From the NCBI RefSeq assembly GCF_030269445.1, contig NZ_BSTJ01000004.1:186001-250000 (forward strand): DNA of 64,000 nt, in the 5' to 3' direction. A program made the translations under genes and the position numbers. The notes beneath the pieces were generated by a model. The model worked only from the letters and a program-made list of their open reading frames with translations. It was not told where the DNA came from and did no database searches. Positions 42,552 to 51,945 of the stretch are shown piece by piece. Each line of letters opens with the position of its first letter. Position 1 is the first letter of the stretch. This DNA comes from Actinoallomurus iriomotensis (GTDB lineage Bacteria; Actinomycetota; Actinomycetes; Streptosporangiales; Streptosporangiaceae).

Positions 42552-43706
42552 TCAGTGCAGTGCGCTGCCCTTCAGCCAGTCGGTCCAAGAGAGCTGCCAG
42601 TAGCCGAAGCCGTTGGTCGGCTCCAGTTCGCGGTCCGTGCCGCTGACCTTGACGATGTCGCCGCGGCGGGACAGGCCGTAGAACCACTTGGCGAACGCGG
42701 GCGGGGCGTTCACACATCCGTGGCTGACGTTCTCGCGCCCCTGTGAACCGACCGACCAGGGCGCGGAGTGGACGTACTCGCCACTGGAGGAGATCTGCAC
42801 GGCCTGGTAGACGGTGAGGCTGTAGTAGTTGGGGTCGCTCTTGTCCGTGACGCCCTCCCAGCCGGACGTCATGGTGACCGGGCTGTGCTTGCCCATGACG
42901 GCGTGGACGCCGTTCGTCGTCGTGTACTTGCGCTGGCCGCCCTTGCCCGCGCTGATCGGCGTGGTCTTCACCGTCTTGCCGTCGACCTGGACGGTCATGC
43001 GGTGTGACCGGACGTCGACGTCGCTGATGTGGGAGTCGCCGATCGTGAAGGACCGGGCGTAGTCCTTGGTGCCGTAGGTGTCCTTGGCGCCGCGTATGCC
43101 GGCCATGTCGGCAGTCAGGCGCACGGTCTGGTGCGGCTGCCAGTACTCCTTGGTGCGGTAGACGACCTCCTGGCGGCCGAACCACCGCCACGCGCCCTCG
43201 GCGGGCTTGTCGGAGGTGACGTGGAGCGCGCGCTCGACGTCCGCCTGGTTGTACACGGGGCGGCTGAACTTGACGATGAGCGGCATGCCGACGCCGATCG
43301 TCTCGTTCGGCATCGGGGTGATGTCGGCGACGGAGAACGTCTGTTTCGGGGTGAGCGTCTGGAACGCGCTGGTGGCCGTGGTGGTCTTCCCGCCGGCCTT
43401 CGCCGTCGCCCGGACGGTGTACCTGGTGGCGGGGGTGAGGGTACGGCTCGACCTCCACTGCCGGTGTGCGGCGTCGAACGCGCCGGTGATGCGCGCTCCC
43501 CCGCCCTGGACGGCGACGTCGCCCAGCCGGCCCGTGGAGGCCGTGACGACGATCGGGAGGTCGGGACGGCTGCCGGACGTGCCGTTCGCAGGGGTGATGG
43601 AGACCTTCGCGGCCTGCTCGTGGCCGCCGACGAGACCGCATCCCGCGGTCACCAGGACCGCGGCCGCACTCGTCACTACGCCTTTGAGCACCACAGAAAC
43701 CCTCAT
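42552..43706 (-). CDS. L,D-transpeptidase lipoprotein with Ig-like domains
   Basis: 384 residues from the ATG at 43706. The leader ends in VLVTAGC, a lipobox, so the protein is lipid-anchored outside the membrane. Two Ig-like domains (about residues 35-250) include KVSITPANGTSG and the canonical PVTxxFSRPV-like sequence PLIVKFSRPVYNQADVERAL. The YkuD domain follows, with the active site HSAPWSVGSQGRENVSHGCV and catalytic Cys331. This arrangement matches mycobacterial LdtB-type enzymes, which make 3-3 cross-links in peptidoglycan and resist most penicillins but not carbapenems. Monocistronic. Confidence 0.92.
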   Translation of the reverse strand: MRVSVVLKGVVTSAAAVLVTAGCGLVGGHEQAAKVSITPANGTSGSRPDLPIVVTASTGRLGDVAVQGGGARITGAFDAAHRQWRSSRTLTPATRYTVRATAKAGGKTTTATSAFQTLTPKQTFSVADITPMPNETIGVGMPLIVKFSRPVYNQADVERALHVTSDKPAEGAWRWFGRQEVVYRTKEYWQPHQTVRLTADMAGIRGAKDTYGTKDYARSFTIGDSHISDVDVRSHRMTVQVDGKTVKTTPISAGKGGQRKYTTTNGVHAVMGKHSPVTMTSGWEGVTDKSDPNYYSLTVYQAVQISSSGEYVHSAPWSVGSQGRENVSHGCVNAPPAFAKWFYGLSRRGDIVKVSGTDRELEPTNGFGYWQLSWTDWLKGSALH

Positions 43707-43807
43707 ATCCTCTGGATTCGCCCGTAATCGTATGGGGCCCGAGTAAAACCGCCTCGTAACCACAGACGTTCGTGGCCGTCGTTTTGTTCGTTCTTTAGCT
43801 TCGGGCC

Positions 43808-44440
43808 CTACGGAGTGGCCGCCGTGACGCCACGTACGCAGCGCTTGAAGCCCCAGAGCGAGATGACCACCGCGGTCGCGCCGAGAAGCGCCACGGCGGG
43901 CGTGCGGATCCACAGGTAGGCGGCGATCGAGTGCCGGAACAACAGCCAGACGCTCAGTGCGGTGTTGAGGGTGAAGACCAGCGACCACAGCAGCGACACG
44001 CGCAGGAAGAACCGGTGGACGCGCCGGTGGGCGAGGAAGGCGGCGGGCAGGGGCACCAGGTCGTTCGCGACCTTGGCGGCGAGCGGGCGCCGCAGCGGCA
44101 CCGAGGTGAGGAACGCCATCGCGACGAGCAGCGTGCCCAGCGTCGGCTGGAGGAAGTAGACGACGGCGCTGCCGGTCAGGGCGGCCATCGCGGCGCGCGC
44201 GGTCACGCCGAGCGCCGCGAGCAACAGCGTGCCGGGGACCGGGCGGCGGCGCACCAGCCGTACCAGGATGCCGCCGTAGACCCACGCGACCGCGGTGATC
44301 AGAGCCCCACCGAGGCCGAGCAGCACGAGCCCGGCGTAGAACACGACCACCGGTGCGATCATGCCTTCGAGGACCCGGGGCAGCGCGTGCAGCGCGAGGT
44401 GGGGCAGGCGCGGGATCTCGAACCGGTGGGACGCTTCCAT
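43808..44440 (-). CDS. Polytopic membrane protein, VC0807/DUF3159-like
   Basis: 210 residues from the ATG at 44440, chosen by comparison with relatives; no clear ribosome binding site precedes it, so the message may be leaderless or start at an upstream codon. About six membrane spans. The pattern YFLQPTLGTLLVAMAFLTSV, then LAAKVANDLVPLPAAFLAHR resembles the VC0807-like family of inner-membrane proteins that are common in actinomycetes and have no known activity. Isolated by gaps on both sides. Confidence 0.7.
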   Translation of the reverse strand: MEASHRFEIPRLPHLALHALPRVLEGMIAPVVVFYAGLVLLGLGGALITAVAWVYGGILVRLVRRRPVPGTLLLAALGVTARAAMAALTGSAVVYFLQPTLGTLLVAMAFLTSVPLRRPLAAKVANDLVPLPAAFLAHRRVHRFFLRVSLLWSLVFTLNTALSVWLLFRHSIAAYLWIRTPAVALLGATAVVISLWGFKRCVRGVTAATP

Positions 44441-44618
44441 GGGAGGTGGACGGCTTCCTGGATGATCGGCGGAGCGGGGGACCGGAACCACGCTACGCGA
44501 AGATCTCCGCGCTAATCCCCGAATCTCCACATGCGACCTCTAAGGGCGGTTACCACGCGTTTTCTCCTCATAGCTGGCGGCTCGCCGGTACGGGAGTGTG
44601 CGATTACGCTCCGTCGGC

Positions 44619-45386
44619 ATGACGATCGACCACGAGGGCAGGGTCCGCGCGCTGCTGGACCGCGCCGAGCATCCGGAGACCCCGGAGGCGGAGGCGCAGG
44701 CGTGCGCGGCCAAGGCCGCCGAGCTGATGATGCGGCACGCCATCGACGAGGCGGCACTCCGGGCCCGGCGGGGCGAGGGCCCGGAGCCGGTCGTCTACTG
44801 GGAACACGTCGTGGGGGGCGGCGACGGCCACGCCCGCGCCCGCGCGGCGGGCCTCACCGCGGTCGTCCGCGCGTACGGCGGCGCGTGCGCGCTGCGCGGC
44901 AACGGCGCCTACCGGCAGGACATCGCGCTGCTGGCGGTCGCCACCGAGTCGGCCCGTGACGCCCTGACGCTGCTCCTGCCGTCGCTGACCCTGCAGATGG
45001 ACGGTGCGGGGACGCGTGCCGCCGACGCGCACATGAGCGCCTATCCGGAGGAGCTGTTCCGCCGCAAGGCCGACCGCACACGCTGGCGCAACGGCTATCT
45101 CAAGGCGTTCCTGGTGGGCTACGGCGACCGGGTGGCCGAGCGCGTCGAGGCGGCCCGGGGCCGGCTGCGCGACGATGACACCGGCTCCGGGTCGGCGGCG
45201 CTCGTGCTGGCCCGCGACGACGAACGCGTCCGCGCGGAGTTCACGGACCGGTTCCCGGCCCTGGGCCCGGCCCGGCGGCAGCGCGTGCGAAGCGACGGCT
45301 TCACGGCCGGCCGCGACGCCGGCCGTTTCGCCGACCTGGGATCCGGCGTCGGCGGCACCCGCCCCGCGCTCGGGCCTCCGAGCTGA
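44619..45386 (+). CDS. DUF2786 protein
   Basis: 255 residues from the ATG at 44619. The N-terminal 45 residues (RVRALLDRAEHPETPEAEAQ, then ACAAKAAELMMRHAID) are the DUF2786 helical motif, where relatives read LLAKAExTxxxxEAxAAxxKAxELMxRxxI. The remainder is a conserved helical domain with a basic patch. Found in many actinobacteria and phages; function unknown, possibly nucleic-acid related. Cytoplasmic and monocistronic. Confidence 0.8.
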   Translation: MTIDHEGRVRALLDRAEHPETPEAEAQACAAKAAELMMRHAIDEAALRARRGEGPEPVVYWEHVVGGGDGHARARAAGLTAVVRAYGGACALRGNGAYRQDIALLAVATESARDALTLLLPSLTLQMDGAGTRAADAHMSAYPEELFRRKADRTRWRNGYLKAFLVGYGDRVAERVEAARGRLRDDDTGSGSAALVLARDDERVRAEFTDRFPALGPARRQRVRSDGFTAGRDAGRFADLGSGVGGTRPALGPPS

Positions 45387-45505
45387 AGGGCCGGCGTCGC
45401 GCGCGGGGCCGCCGGGGCCGGTGTGATCTGGGACCTTTGGCCCTGCCCGGCCCGGCGGTCAGCAGCGAGTCTCTAGGTAGGAGACGAATTCGTTCCGGAG
45501 GAGTC

Positions 45506-45778
45506 ATGAACACCATCGACCGCTGGTCGGTCGACATCTACCTGGATGAGACGGACGGCGAGACGCACGCCGAGGCGCGGCTGGCCACGCGGGAAGCCGA
45601 CGGCATGCGGGGGCGGGGCAAGGCCCGGTGCAACCCGGCCGACTGGGACGTACCCGAGATCGGCGCCGAGCTCGCCGCCGCGCGTGCCCTGTCCGACCTG
45701 GCGCACCGGCTGCTCGACGCGGCGGCGGCCGACATCGAGGCCGTGACCCACGAGCACGTCAATCTCGCCGACCGGTAG
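45506..45778 (+). CDS. DUF1876 protein
   Basis: 90 residues with CGGAGGAG upstream. RWSVDIYLDETDGETHAEAR followed by LATREADGMRGRGKARCNPA and VPEIGAELAAARALSDLAHR is the full DUF1876 (dsRBD-like fold) domain. These small proteins are widespread in actinomycetes, often several per genome and stress induced; biochemical function unknown. The related-fold idea of nucleic-acid binding is inference. Confidence 0.88.
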   Translation: MNTIDRWSVDIYLDETDGETHAEARLATREADGMRGRGKARCNPADWDVPEIGAELAAARALSDLAHRLLDAAAADIEAVTHEHVNLADR

Positions 45779-45935
45779 GACGGGCACGCCAGGGGCGACC
45801 GCGCCGTGGGCGCGATCGGACCGGCCGAGGGACGCCGGCCGGGTCGTCGCCGTGCTCCGGCGACGCCCGATCGGGCCCAGGAGACGTACGGGAGGCAGCC
45901 GGCGGGCGGCAGTCGAGCGGCGAGAGGGGCGAACC

Positions 45936-47279
45936 GTGGGCATAGCGGCGCGGGACATCCAACAGGTACTGGTCGAGCGGGGCGATCCGGACTATGAGAA
46001 GGCCCGGGCGAGCATGGCGGCGAACGAGTGCGCGCCCTCGCGCCGCCCCGACGTGATCGTCCAGGCCGCCTGCGCCGAGGAGGTGCGCGAGGCCGTCGCG
46101 CTGGCCCGCGCCCACCGCATGAAGGTCACCGTACGGGCCGGCGAGCACGGCTGGGGCGGCGCGCCCCTGCGGGACGGCGGCATGCTGATCGACCTGTCCC
46201 GCCTGCGGGGCTGCGGCGTCGAGAACGGCACGGCGACCGTACAGCCCGGGGTGAGCTGCCAGGATCTGACGCGCGCCCTCGCGGACCGCGACCGCGCCTT
46301 CCCCGTGGCGCACCGCGGCTCGGTCGCGCTGAGCGGGTTCGTGCTGGCCGGGGGGATCGGGTGGAACTCCCGCGCCTGGGGGCCCGCGTGCGCGAGCGTG
46401 GAGGCGATCGAGGCCGTCACCGCGACCGGCGAGATCGTCCACTGCGACGATCACGAGAATTCCGGCCTCCTCTGGGCGGCGCGCGGAGGCGGGCCCGGAT
46501 TCTTCGCCGCGGTGACCTCGTTCCGTCTCCGGCTGCGGCACCTGCCGCCGGCGATCATGACGACCCGGTACGTCTTCCCGCTCGCCGACGTGGAGGACGT
46601 CGCGTACTGGGCCGATGAGATCACGGGGGCCATACCGGCCAACGTGGAGCTCAGCGTGGCCCTCACCACGACCGACGGCGGCTCCCCGCTGCAGGTCGTG
46701 GTCGTCACCGCGACGGCCTTCTCGTGCGCGTGGAACGACGCGATCCGGTGCCTGGAACCGCTGCGCGAGTGCCCGTTCGCCGGGCGGGCGCTGATCCGGC
46801 AGGTGGACCAGCCGACGCCGTTCGCGGTGCTGTTCACCGGTTCGGCCGCCCTGTGGCCGGGCGGCCGACGTACCGCCGCGGACTCCCTGTGGCTGAACGG
46901 CGGTTTCAGCGGCCTGCTGCCCGGCCTCGCCCGGTACGTGGAGAACGCGCCGTCCCCGGAGTCGATCGTGGTGGCGGAGCCGGCCCCCGGCGGTCCGGCC
47001 GTGCCGGAGATGGCGTTCGCCCCGCTGGGGCGGATCCGCCTGGGCTGCTACGCGATGTGGACGGACCGGTCGGCCGACGGAGCCAACCTCGCCTGGCTGC
47101 GCGAGCTCACCGCCGCCGCCGAGCCACAGGCCACCGGCCGCTGTGTCGCGGAGACGGACCTGGCCGCCGAACCGCAGCGCGCCCGGCGCTCCTTCACCGC
47201 CGCGGCCTGGGAACGCTTCCAGGCCCTGCGGGCGCGCTACGACCCGGACGGCGTCTTCGAGACTTACCCACAGCCCTGA
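45936..47279 (+). CDS. FAD-linked oxidoreductase, berberine-bridge-enzyme family
   Basis: 447 residues from the GTG at 45936 with GAGAGGGG upstream. The PCMH-type FAD domain is clear: VQAACAEEVREAVALARAHR, then VTVRAGEHGWGG, which positions the His that covalently binds FAD in relatives (normally RxGGHS; here GEH), and later VLAGGIGWNSRAWGPACASV and GLLWAARGGGPGFFAAVTSF. The C-terminus ends with the BBE tail, YDPDGVF. Oxidises alcohols, sugars or alkaloid-like substrates with O2. The substituted GEH motif may alter flavin attachment. Followed 100 bp later by an amidase gene in the same direction; both may belong to one catabolic unit. Confidence 0.85.
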   Translation: MGIAARDIQQVLVERGDPDYEKARASMAANECAPSRRPDVIVQAACAEEVREAVALARAHRMKVTVRAGEHGWGGAPLRDGGMLIDLSRLRGCGVENGTATVQPGVSCQDLTRALADRDRAFPVAHRGSVALSGFVLAGGIGWNSRAWGPACASVEAIEAVTATGEIVHCDDHENSGLLWAARGGGPGFFAAVTSFRLRLRHLPPAIMTTRYVFPLADVEDVAYWADEITGAIPANVELSVALTTTDGGSPLQVVVVTATAFSCAWNDAIRCLEPLRECPFAGRALIRQVDQPTPFAVLFTGSAALWPGGRRTAADSLWLNGGFSGLLPGLARYVENAPSPESIVVAEPAPGGPAVPEMAFAPLGRIRLGCYAMWTDRSADGANLAWLRELTAAAEPQATGRCVAETDLAAEPQRARRSFTAAAWERFQALRARYDPDGVFETYPQP

Positions 47280-47379
47280 ATCAGCATGGACACGGGTTCC
47301 GCCGGAGGCCAAAGTTGGAGCTCTGCGAATCTGCACCCCTCGGGCGGCGACGCCCCGGGGCAACCTCGGAGGAGACCCG

Positions 47380-48792
47380 TTGGCGGAGGAGATCCACTTC
47401 CTGAGCGCGCGTGAGCTGGCCCGCCGCGTCCGCGACCGCGAGCTGTCCGCGCGTGAGGTGACCGAGGCGCACCTCACGCGGATCGAGGCGGTCAACCCCC
47501 GGATCAACGCGATCGTTACCCTCACCGCCGACCGCGCCCTCCGGGAGGCCGACGAGGCCGACGCGCTCCTCGCGAGCGGCACGGAGCCGCCGCCCCTGCT
47601 CGGCCTTCCGGTCGCGCACAAGGACACGCACGAGACCGCCGGCGTCCTCACGACGTCCGGGTCTCCGCTGCTGGCCGACAACGTCCCAGAGCTCGACGAG
47701 CTCGTCATCGAGCGCATGCGCGCGGCCGGCACGGTCATGCTCGGCAAGACCAACGTCCCGGAGTTCGCCGCCGGGTCGCACACCTTCAACCCCCTGTTCG
47801 GGACGACCCGCAACCCCTATGACCTCTCACGGTCGGCGGGCGGCAGCAGCGGAGGGGCGGCGGCCGCGCTCGCCGCCGGGCTGCACCCGCTGGCCGACGG
47901 CAGCGACATGGGCGGTTCGCTGCGCAACCCGGCCTCGTTCTGCAACGTCGTCGGGCTGCGCCCGTCGCCCGGCCGGGTGCCGAGCTGGCCGGACGCCGCC
48001 GCCTGGGCGACGATGGGCGTCCAGGGGCCGATGGCGCGCGACGTCGCCGACGTGGCCCTGCTGCTGTCCGTGCTCGCCGGCCCCGACCCTCGCTCCCCGA
48101 TCGCGCTGGAGACCCCGGGATCGGCGTTCGCGGTGCCACTCGAACGTGACCTGACCGGCCTCCGGGTGGCGTGGGCCCCCCGCCTCGACGGCTCGATGCC
48201 GTTCGCCCCCGAGGTGATCTCCGCGCTGGAGGGCACCGCCAAGGTCTTCACCGAGCTGGGCTGCGTCGTCGAGGAGGCGTGCCCCGACCTGAGCGGGGCC
48301 GACGAGGTCTTCCGTGTACTGCGGGCGTGGAAGTTCGAGCTCGCGCTCGGCACGGTGATGGACCGCCACCGCGACCAGCTGAAGCCGTCGGTCGTCGCCA
48401 ACATCGAGGAGGGCCGCCGCCTGACCGGCCCCGAGGTCGGCCGCGCGGAGGTCCTGCACACACGGCTGTACCACAACGTGCGCCGCTTCTTCGAGAGCTA
48501 CGACGTGCTGCTCGCGCCCGTCAGCCAGGTCCCTCCCTTCGACGCCGACCTGGAGTACCCAACGGAGATCGCCGGCGAGCCGATGACGTCGTACGTCGAC
48601 TGGATGCGCTCGGCCTACCTCATCTCCGCGACGGGCTGCCCGGCCCTGTCGGTCCCGGGCGGCTTCACCGACGACGGCCTCCCGATCGGCCTCCAGGTAA
48701 TCGGCCCCCACCGCGCCGACCTGCTCGTCCTCCAAGCCGGCCGCGCCTTCGAACAGGCCACCCACCACGGCGAACGCCGCCCAGCCCTCTGA
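47380..48792 (+). CDS. Amidase signature enzyme
   Basis: 470 residues starting at a TTG at 47380, chosen because CGGAGGAG stands 5-12 bases upstream and the protein then begins with the family N-terminus (AEEIHFLSARELARRVR). The Ser-cisSer-Lys triad is complete: Lys81 in LPVAHKDTHE, Ser156 in RSAGGSSGGAAAALAAG and the nucleophile Ser180 in GSDMGGSLRNPA. It hydrolyses an amide to acid and ammonia; the substrate is unspecified. No GatB/GatC neighbour, so it is not the tRNA amidotransferase subunit. Confidence 0.9.
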   Translation: MAEEIHFLSARELARRVRDRELSAREVTEAHLTRIEAVNPRINAIVTLTADRALREADEADALLASGTEPPPLLGLPVAHKDTHETAGVLTTSGSPLLADNVPELDELVIERMRAAGTVMLGKTNVPEFAAGSHTFNPLFGTTRNPYDLSRSAGGSSGGAAAALAAGLHPLADGSDMGGSLRNPASFCNVVGLRPSPGRVPSWPDAAAWATMGVQGPMARDVADVALLLSVLAGPDPRSPIALETPGSAFAVPLERDLTGLRVAWAPRLDGSMPFAPEVISALEGTAKVFTELGCVVEEACPDLSGADEVFRVLRAWKFELALGTVMDRHRDQLKPSVVANIEEGRRLTGPEVGRAEVLHTRLYHNVRRFFESYDVLLAPVSQVPPFDADLEYPTEIAGEPMTSYVDWMRSAYLISATGCPALSVPGGFTDDGLPIGLQVIGPHRADLLVLQAGRAFEQATHHGERRPAL

Positions 48793-49284
48793 GTCACAGC
48801 GCCGCCTCAGCGGGCTGCCGCCCGCCCCCGGACCCCAAGCCCCCGAACCGGCGCCCCACCACGCCACCTCACCGTCCGACCTCGCCGTCCCCTACCGCCC
48901 AAGCTCACGCCTCAAGCTCACCGTCCCCTGCCGACCACCCCTTCCGACAGACCTCGGCCGACCACGCCTTGCGACGGATCCCAGCCGTGGCCACCTCCGC
49001 CTGCCCCTCTGAGAGGGCTGCGCTTCCTTAGCCGCAGTCCTGTACCTCGCGAATCGCAACGGTGGCTTGCAGGCCAGCTCCTTTACGTTGTAGATCACCC
49101 AGTGGAAGCACCGGCTTCACCGCCGAGCCGTCCCCTACGCGAGACGACGAGCCTCCAACCGCGGCCCCATCGCATCGACCTCACCGTCCGCCAGGCGACC
49201 GCGTCTCCGAACGACCTACCGCCCATGGACACCATCCGTTGAGACCGCCCCGCGGCCCGACCGACCGGCCCGCGCTCAACGGGC

Positions 49285-49421
49285 CTCTCACTGACGCACC
49301 CATCGCTGACGCACCCTCACTGCCAGGGCTCTCACTGACGCCCTCTCACTGACGCCCTCACGGACGCCCTCTCACGGACGGCGTCTCACTGACGGCCTCG
49401 CTGACGGGGTCCTCAATGACG
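49285..49421. repeat. Degenerate tandem repeat with CTCACTGACG core
   Basis: About nine irregularly spaced copies of a unit around CTCACTGACGCC (variants with GGACG and ATGACG), spaced 12-29 bp apart. Spacing is not a multiple of three throughout and no frame gives a sensible repeat protein, so it looks like slippage-generated non-coding DNA. Confidence 0.7.
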
Positions 49422-49827
49422 GGCCGCCGCTGCCGGCATGCCACACGACGAACCCCCGCCGGCCACCCCCACCGCGCCGACCTCGCCGTCCCCAAGCCGA
49501 CCGCTTCTTCCAACAACCCACCGGCCACGGCCACCGCCGTCACCACGCGAGAAGGCCCCTGCGGTCCTCGCCGCCAGACCTCAGCCTCGCCGGATCACAT
49601 ACGACGATCTTGAGCGCCGTCGTTGTACGTCGCTTTCGCCCTTCCGCCATCGCCATTCCCGTCCCTCATCGGCGACCGGGCCTTCCGCTCCGAGCCAATC
49701 AGCCACGAACCGGATCAGCAGCAATTCCATGGCCGACCGGCCAGGCACAGGGTTACGCATAAGCAAAGAATCGCGACTACCCAGACATATCACCGCCGAG
49801 TAACGGTCTCGCCTCGAGATGTAGTAC

Positions 49828-49843
49828 AACTACTGCGGTAGTA
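49828..49843. promoter_or_regulatory. BlaI-type operator upstream of the DUF347 gene (site 1)
   Basis: AACTACTGCGGTAGTA matches 14 of 16 positions of the perfect palindrome at 54705-54720. An extra half-site GTAGTAC directly precedes it. It lies 143 bp upstream of the DUF347 start, with no gene in between. Probably bound by the BlaI-type repressor encoded at 58401. Confidence 0.6.
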
Positions 49844-49985
49844 GATCGCGGAGGGGTACGTAGCCGTCACCGTCGGTGCACGCCGGTGACCGTCTTCGCC
49901 TGCTCACGGCATCGCGGCCGACCGGCAGCGAGATCGCCGTACGCCGAAGCGACACCGAAACCCGAAAAAGCCGTCTGGAGATTCA

Positions 49986-50843
49986 GTGACACGATCGGAA
50001 CTTCTCACCGAGGCCGACATCGCCGGCGCCGGTAAGTACGTGATGAAGAAACTCCCCGAGGTCACCCTGGCCTTCTGGGTGATGAAAATCGCGGCGACCA
50101 CGCTCGGCGAGACGGCAGGCGACCTGTTCTCCCAGACCCTCAAGCTCGGCTACTTCGTCACGACCATCGCGCTCTTCCTCATCTTCGTCGCCACGCTTGT
50201 GATCCAGCTCGCGTCCAAGCGGTACAACCCGTTCTTCTACTGGACGGTCATCCTGTCCACGAGCATGGCCGGAACGACGATGTCGGACTTCATGAACCGC
50301 GAAGCGAGCGCCGAATACCTCCCCAAAGGGGACAAGTCGCTGGGCTGGGGACCACAGGGCCTCGGCCTGGGCTACCCCGCCGGCGCCGCGATTCTGGTCT
50401 CGGTGCTGATCGTCATCTTCGTCATCTGGAAGTTCACCGGTCTGACGTTCCAGATCCGCGACATCGACACGTTCCGGGGCGAAGGACTGTTCTGGGCGGC
50501 GATCCTGGTGTCCAACACACTGGGCACGTCCATGGGCGACTTTCTGTCCGACAGTTCGGGGCTCGGCTACGGCGGCGGCGCCCTGCTGATCACCGGGCTG
50601 CTCGCGGGGCTCCTCGCGCTCAAGTACGTGCCCGCCGTACCGAACGTCCTGCTGTTCTGGCTCGCCTTCGTCCTGACCCGCCCGTTCGGCGCCACTGCGG
50701 GTGATCTGCTCACCAAGCCGGCCGCGAAAGGCGGGCTGGACCTCGGGACCGCCGGTTCATCCGCCGTTCTCCTCGCCGTTCTGTTCGGTCTGATGGCCTG
50801 GGCACACCTCCAGGAACGGCGCACCGGGCTCCAGCCGGCCTGA
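49986..50843 (+). CDS. DUF347-repeat membrane protein (COG4705 type)
   Basis: 285 residues from a GTG at 49986 with GGAG upstream. Eight or so membrane spans contain four internal repeats, each with a small-residue turn before Asp: TTLGETAGDLFS, AGTTMSDFMNR, NTLGTSMGDFLSD and PFGATAGDLLTK. This is the DUF347 repeat, usually present in pairs, and the four conserved acidic turns suggest a pore or ion-binding site. Relatives have no established substrate that I can name with confidence. The BlaI-type operator upstream suggests co-control with the M56/BlaI pair 8 kb away. Confidence 0.82.
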   Translation: MTRSELLTEADIAGAGKYVMKKLPEVTLAFWVMKIAATTLGETAGDLFSQTLKLGYFVTTIALFLIFVATLVIQLASKRYNPFFYWTVILSTSMAGTTMSDFMNREASAEYLPKGDKSLGWGPQGLGLGYPAGAAILVSVLIVIFVIWKFTGLTFQIRDIDTFRGEGLFWAAILVSNTLGTSMGDFLSDSSGLGYGGGALLITGLLAGLLALKYVPAVPNVLLFWLAFVLTRPFGATAGDLLTKPAAKGGLDLGTAGSSAVLLAVLFGLMAWAHLQERRTGLQPA

Positions 50844-51012
50844 CGGCACGCGGTCTCGGAGACCGGCGCGGCCCTGTCCATCCCGCGATGTACGTGTACA
50901 TCGGCCGGTGTAGCTCCGCCACCTGCCGGAATCGTCCGGGCGGGCGACGAATGCGCCCACGGCGACGCCTAGCGTTCTCCCTGAGTACGCCCCTGAACCT
51001 TCCAAGGAACCG

Positions 51013-51945
51013 ATGATGATCGAGGCCAAGGGCCTGACCAAGCGCTACGGCGACAAGACAGCGGTGAACGACCTGTCGTTCACCGTCAAACCCGGGGTCG
51101 TCACCGGGTTCCTGGGCCCGAACGGGGCCGGCAAGTCCACGACGATGCGTATGATCCTCGGCCTGGACCGGCCGACCTCCGGCTCGGTGACCGTCAACGG
51201 CCGGCCGCACGCCGACCACGCGGCGCCCCTGCACGAGGTCGGCGCCCTGCTGGAGGCCAAGGCCATCCACACGGGCCGGACCGCCTACAACCACCTGCTC
51301 GCGCTCGCCGCGACCACCGGCATCCCCCGTGGCCGGGTCGATGAGGTCATCGATCTGGTCGGTCTCCGCGACGTCGCCCGCAGGCGCGCCGGCGGCTTCT
51401 CTCTCGGCATGGGCCAGCGTCTCGGGATCGCGTCGGCGCTGCTGGGCGATCCCAGGACGCTGATCCTCGACGAGCCGGTCAACGGCCTGGATCCGGAGGG
51501 CATCCTGTGGATCCGTAACCTGCTCAAGGATCTGGCCGCCGAGGGACGCGCCGTGTTCGTCTCCTCGCATCTGATGAGCGAGATGGCCCTGACCGCCGAG
51601 CACCTCATCGTCATCGGCCGGGGGAAGTTGATCGCCGACACCTCCGTCACCGAGTTCATCGAGCGCGCCTCCGCCGGCCGGGTCAAGGTCCGCTCTCCCC
51701 AGGCGGCGCGGCTGCGTGACCTGCTGGCGGGCCCCGACGTCACGGTGGCGGACATCGCGGAGGGCACCCTGCTCGTCAGCGGGCTGACCAGCGACCAGAT
51801 CGGCACGATCGCCGGAGACAACGGCGTGACGCTGTTCGAGCTGGCGCCGCAGCAGGCCTCGCTGGAAGAGGCGTTCATGGAGCTGACCGGCGAGTCCGTC
51901 GAATACCGGGCCCCCGCCCGTACCGCAGAAAGGTCCGCGGCATGA
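51013..51945 (+). CDS. ABC exporter ATP-binding protein
   Basis: 310 residues, with AAGGA before the ATG at 51013 (ATG 51016 also possible). Walker A FLGPNGAGKSTTMRMILGLD, signature FSLGMGQRLGIASALLGDPR, Walker B LILDEPVNGLDPEG, switch His in FVSSHLMSEMA. The C-terminal domain of about 90 residues, with LFELAPQQASLEEAFMELTG, is typical of ATPases paired with ABC-2 permeases and two-component systems in actinomycetes. First gene of a four-gene operon (ATPase, permease, kinase, regulator) with 4-bp overlaps or short gaps. Confidence 0.92.
   Translation: MMIEAKGLTKRYGDKTAVNDLSFTVKPGVVTGFLGPNGAGKSTTMRMILGLDRPTSGSVTVNGRPHADHAAPLHEVGALLEAKAIHTGRTAYNHLLALAATTGIPRGRVDEVIDLVGLRDVARRRAGGFSLGMGQRLGIASALLGDPRTLILDEPVNGLDPEGILWIRNLLKDLAAEGRAVFVSSHLMSEMALTAEHLIVIGRGKLIADTSVTEFIERASAGRVKVRSPQAARLRDLLAGPDVTVADIAEGTLLVSGLTSDQIGTIAGDNGVTLFELAPQQASLEEAFMELTGESVEYRAPARTAERSAA

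Larger units (their letters stand above)
48793..49985. other. 1.2-kb region without genes, partly repetitive
   Basis: No frame has a ribosome binding site, normal codon use or recognisable domain. The composition is C-rich on this strand, with recurring strings such as CCGACCTCGCCGTCC and GGCCACGGCC. The tandem array at 49285-49421 and a BlaI-type operator at 49828-49843 lie inside. It looks like non-coding or long-eroded DNA in front of the DUF347 gene. Confidence 0.55.

Noticed and set aside
47380-48792. GatA subunit of the Glu/Asp-tRNA amidotransferase
   Set aside because: The amidase triad is present, but gatB and gatC are absent and the neighbour is a flavoprotein oxidase, so a metabolic amidase fits better.
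49285-49421. CRISPR array
   Set aside because: Repeat units are short and degenerate with irregular spacing, there are no unique spacers of uniform length and no cas genes.
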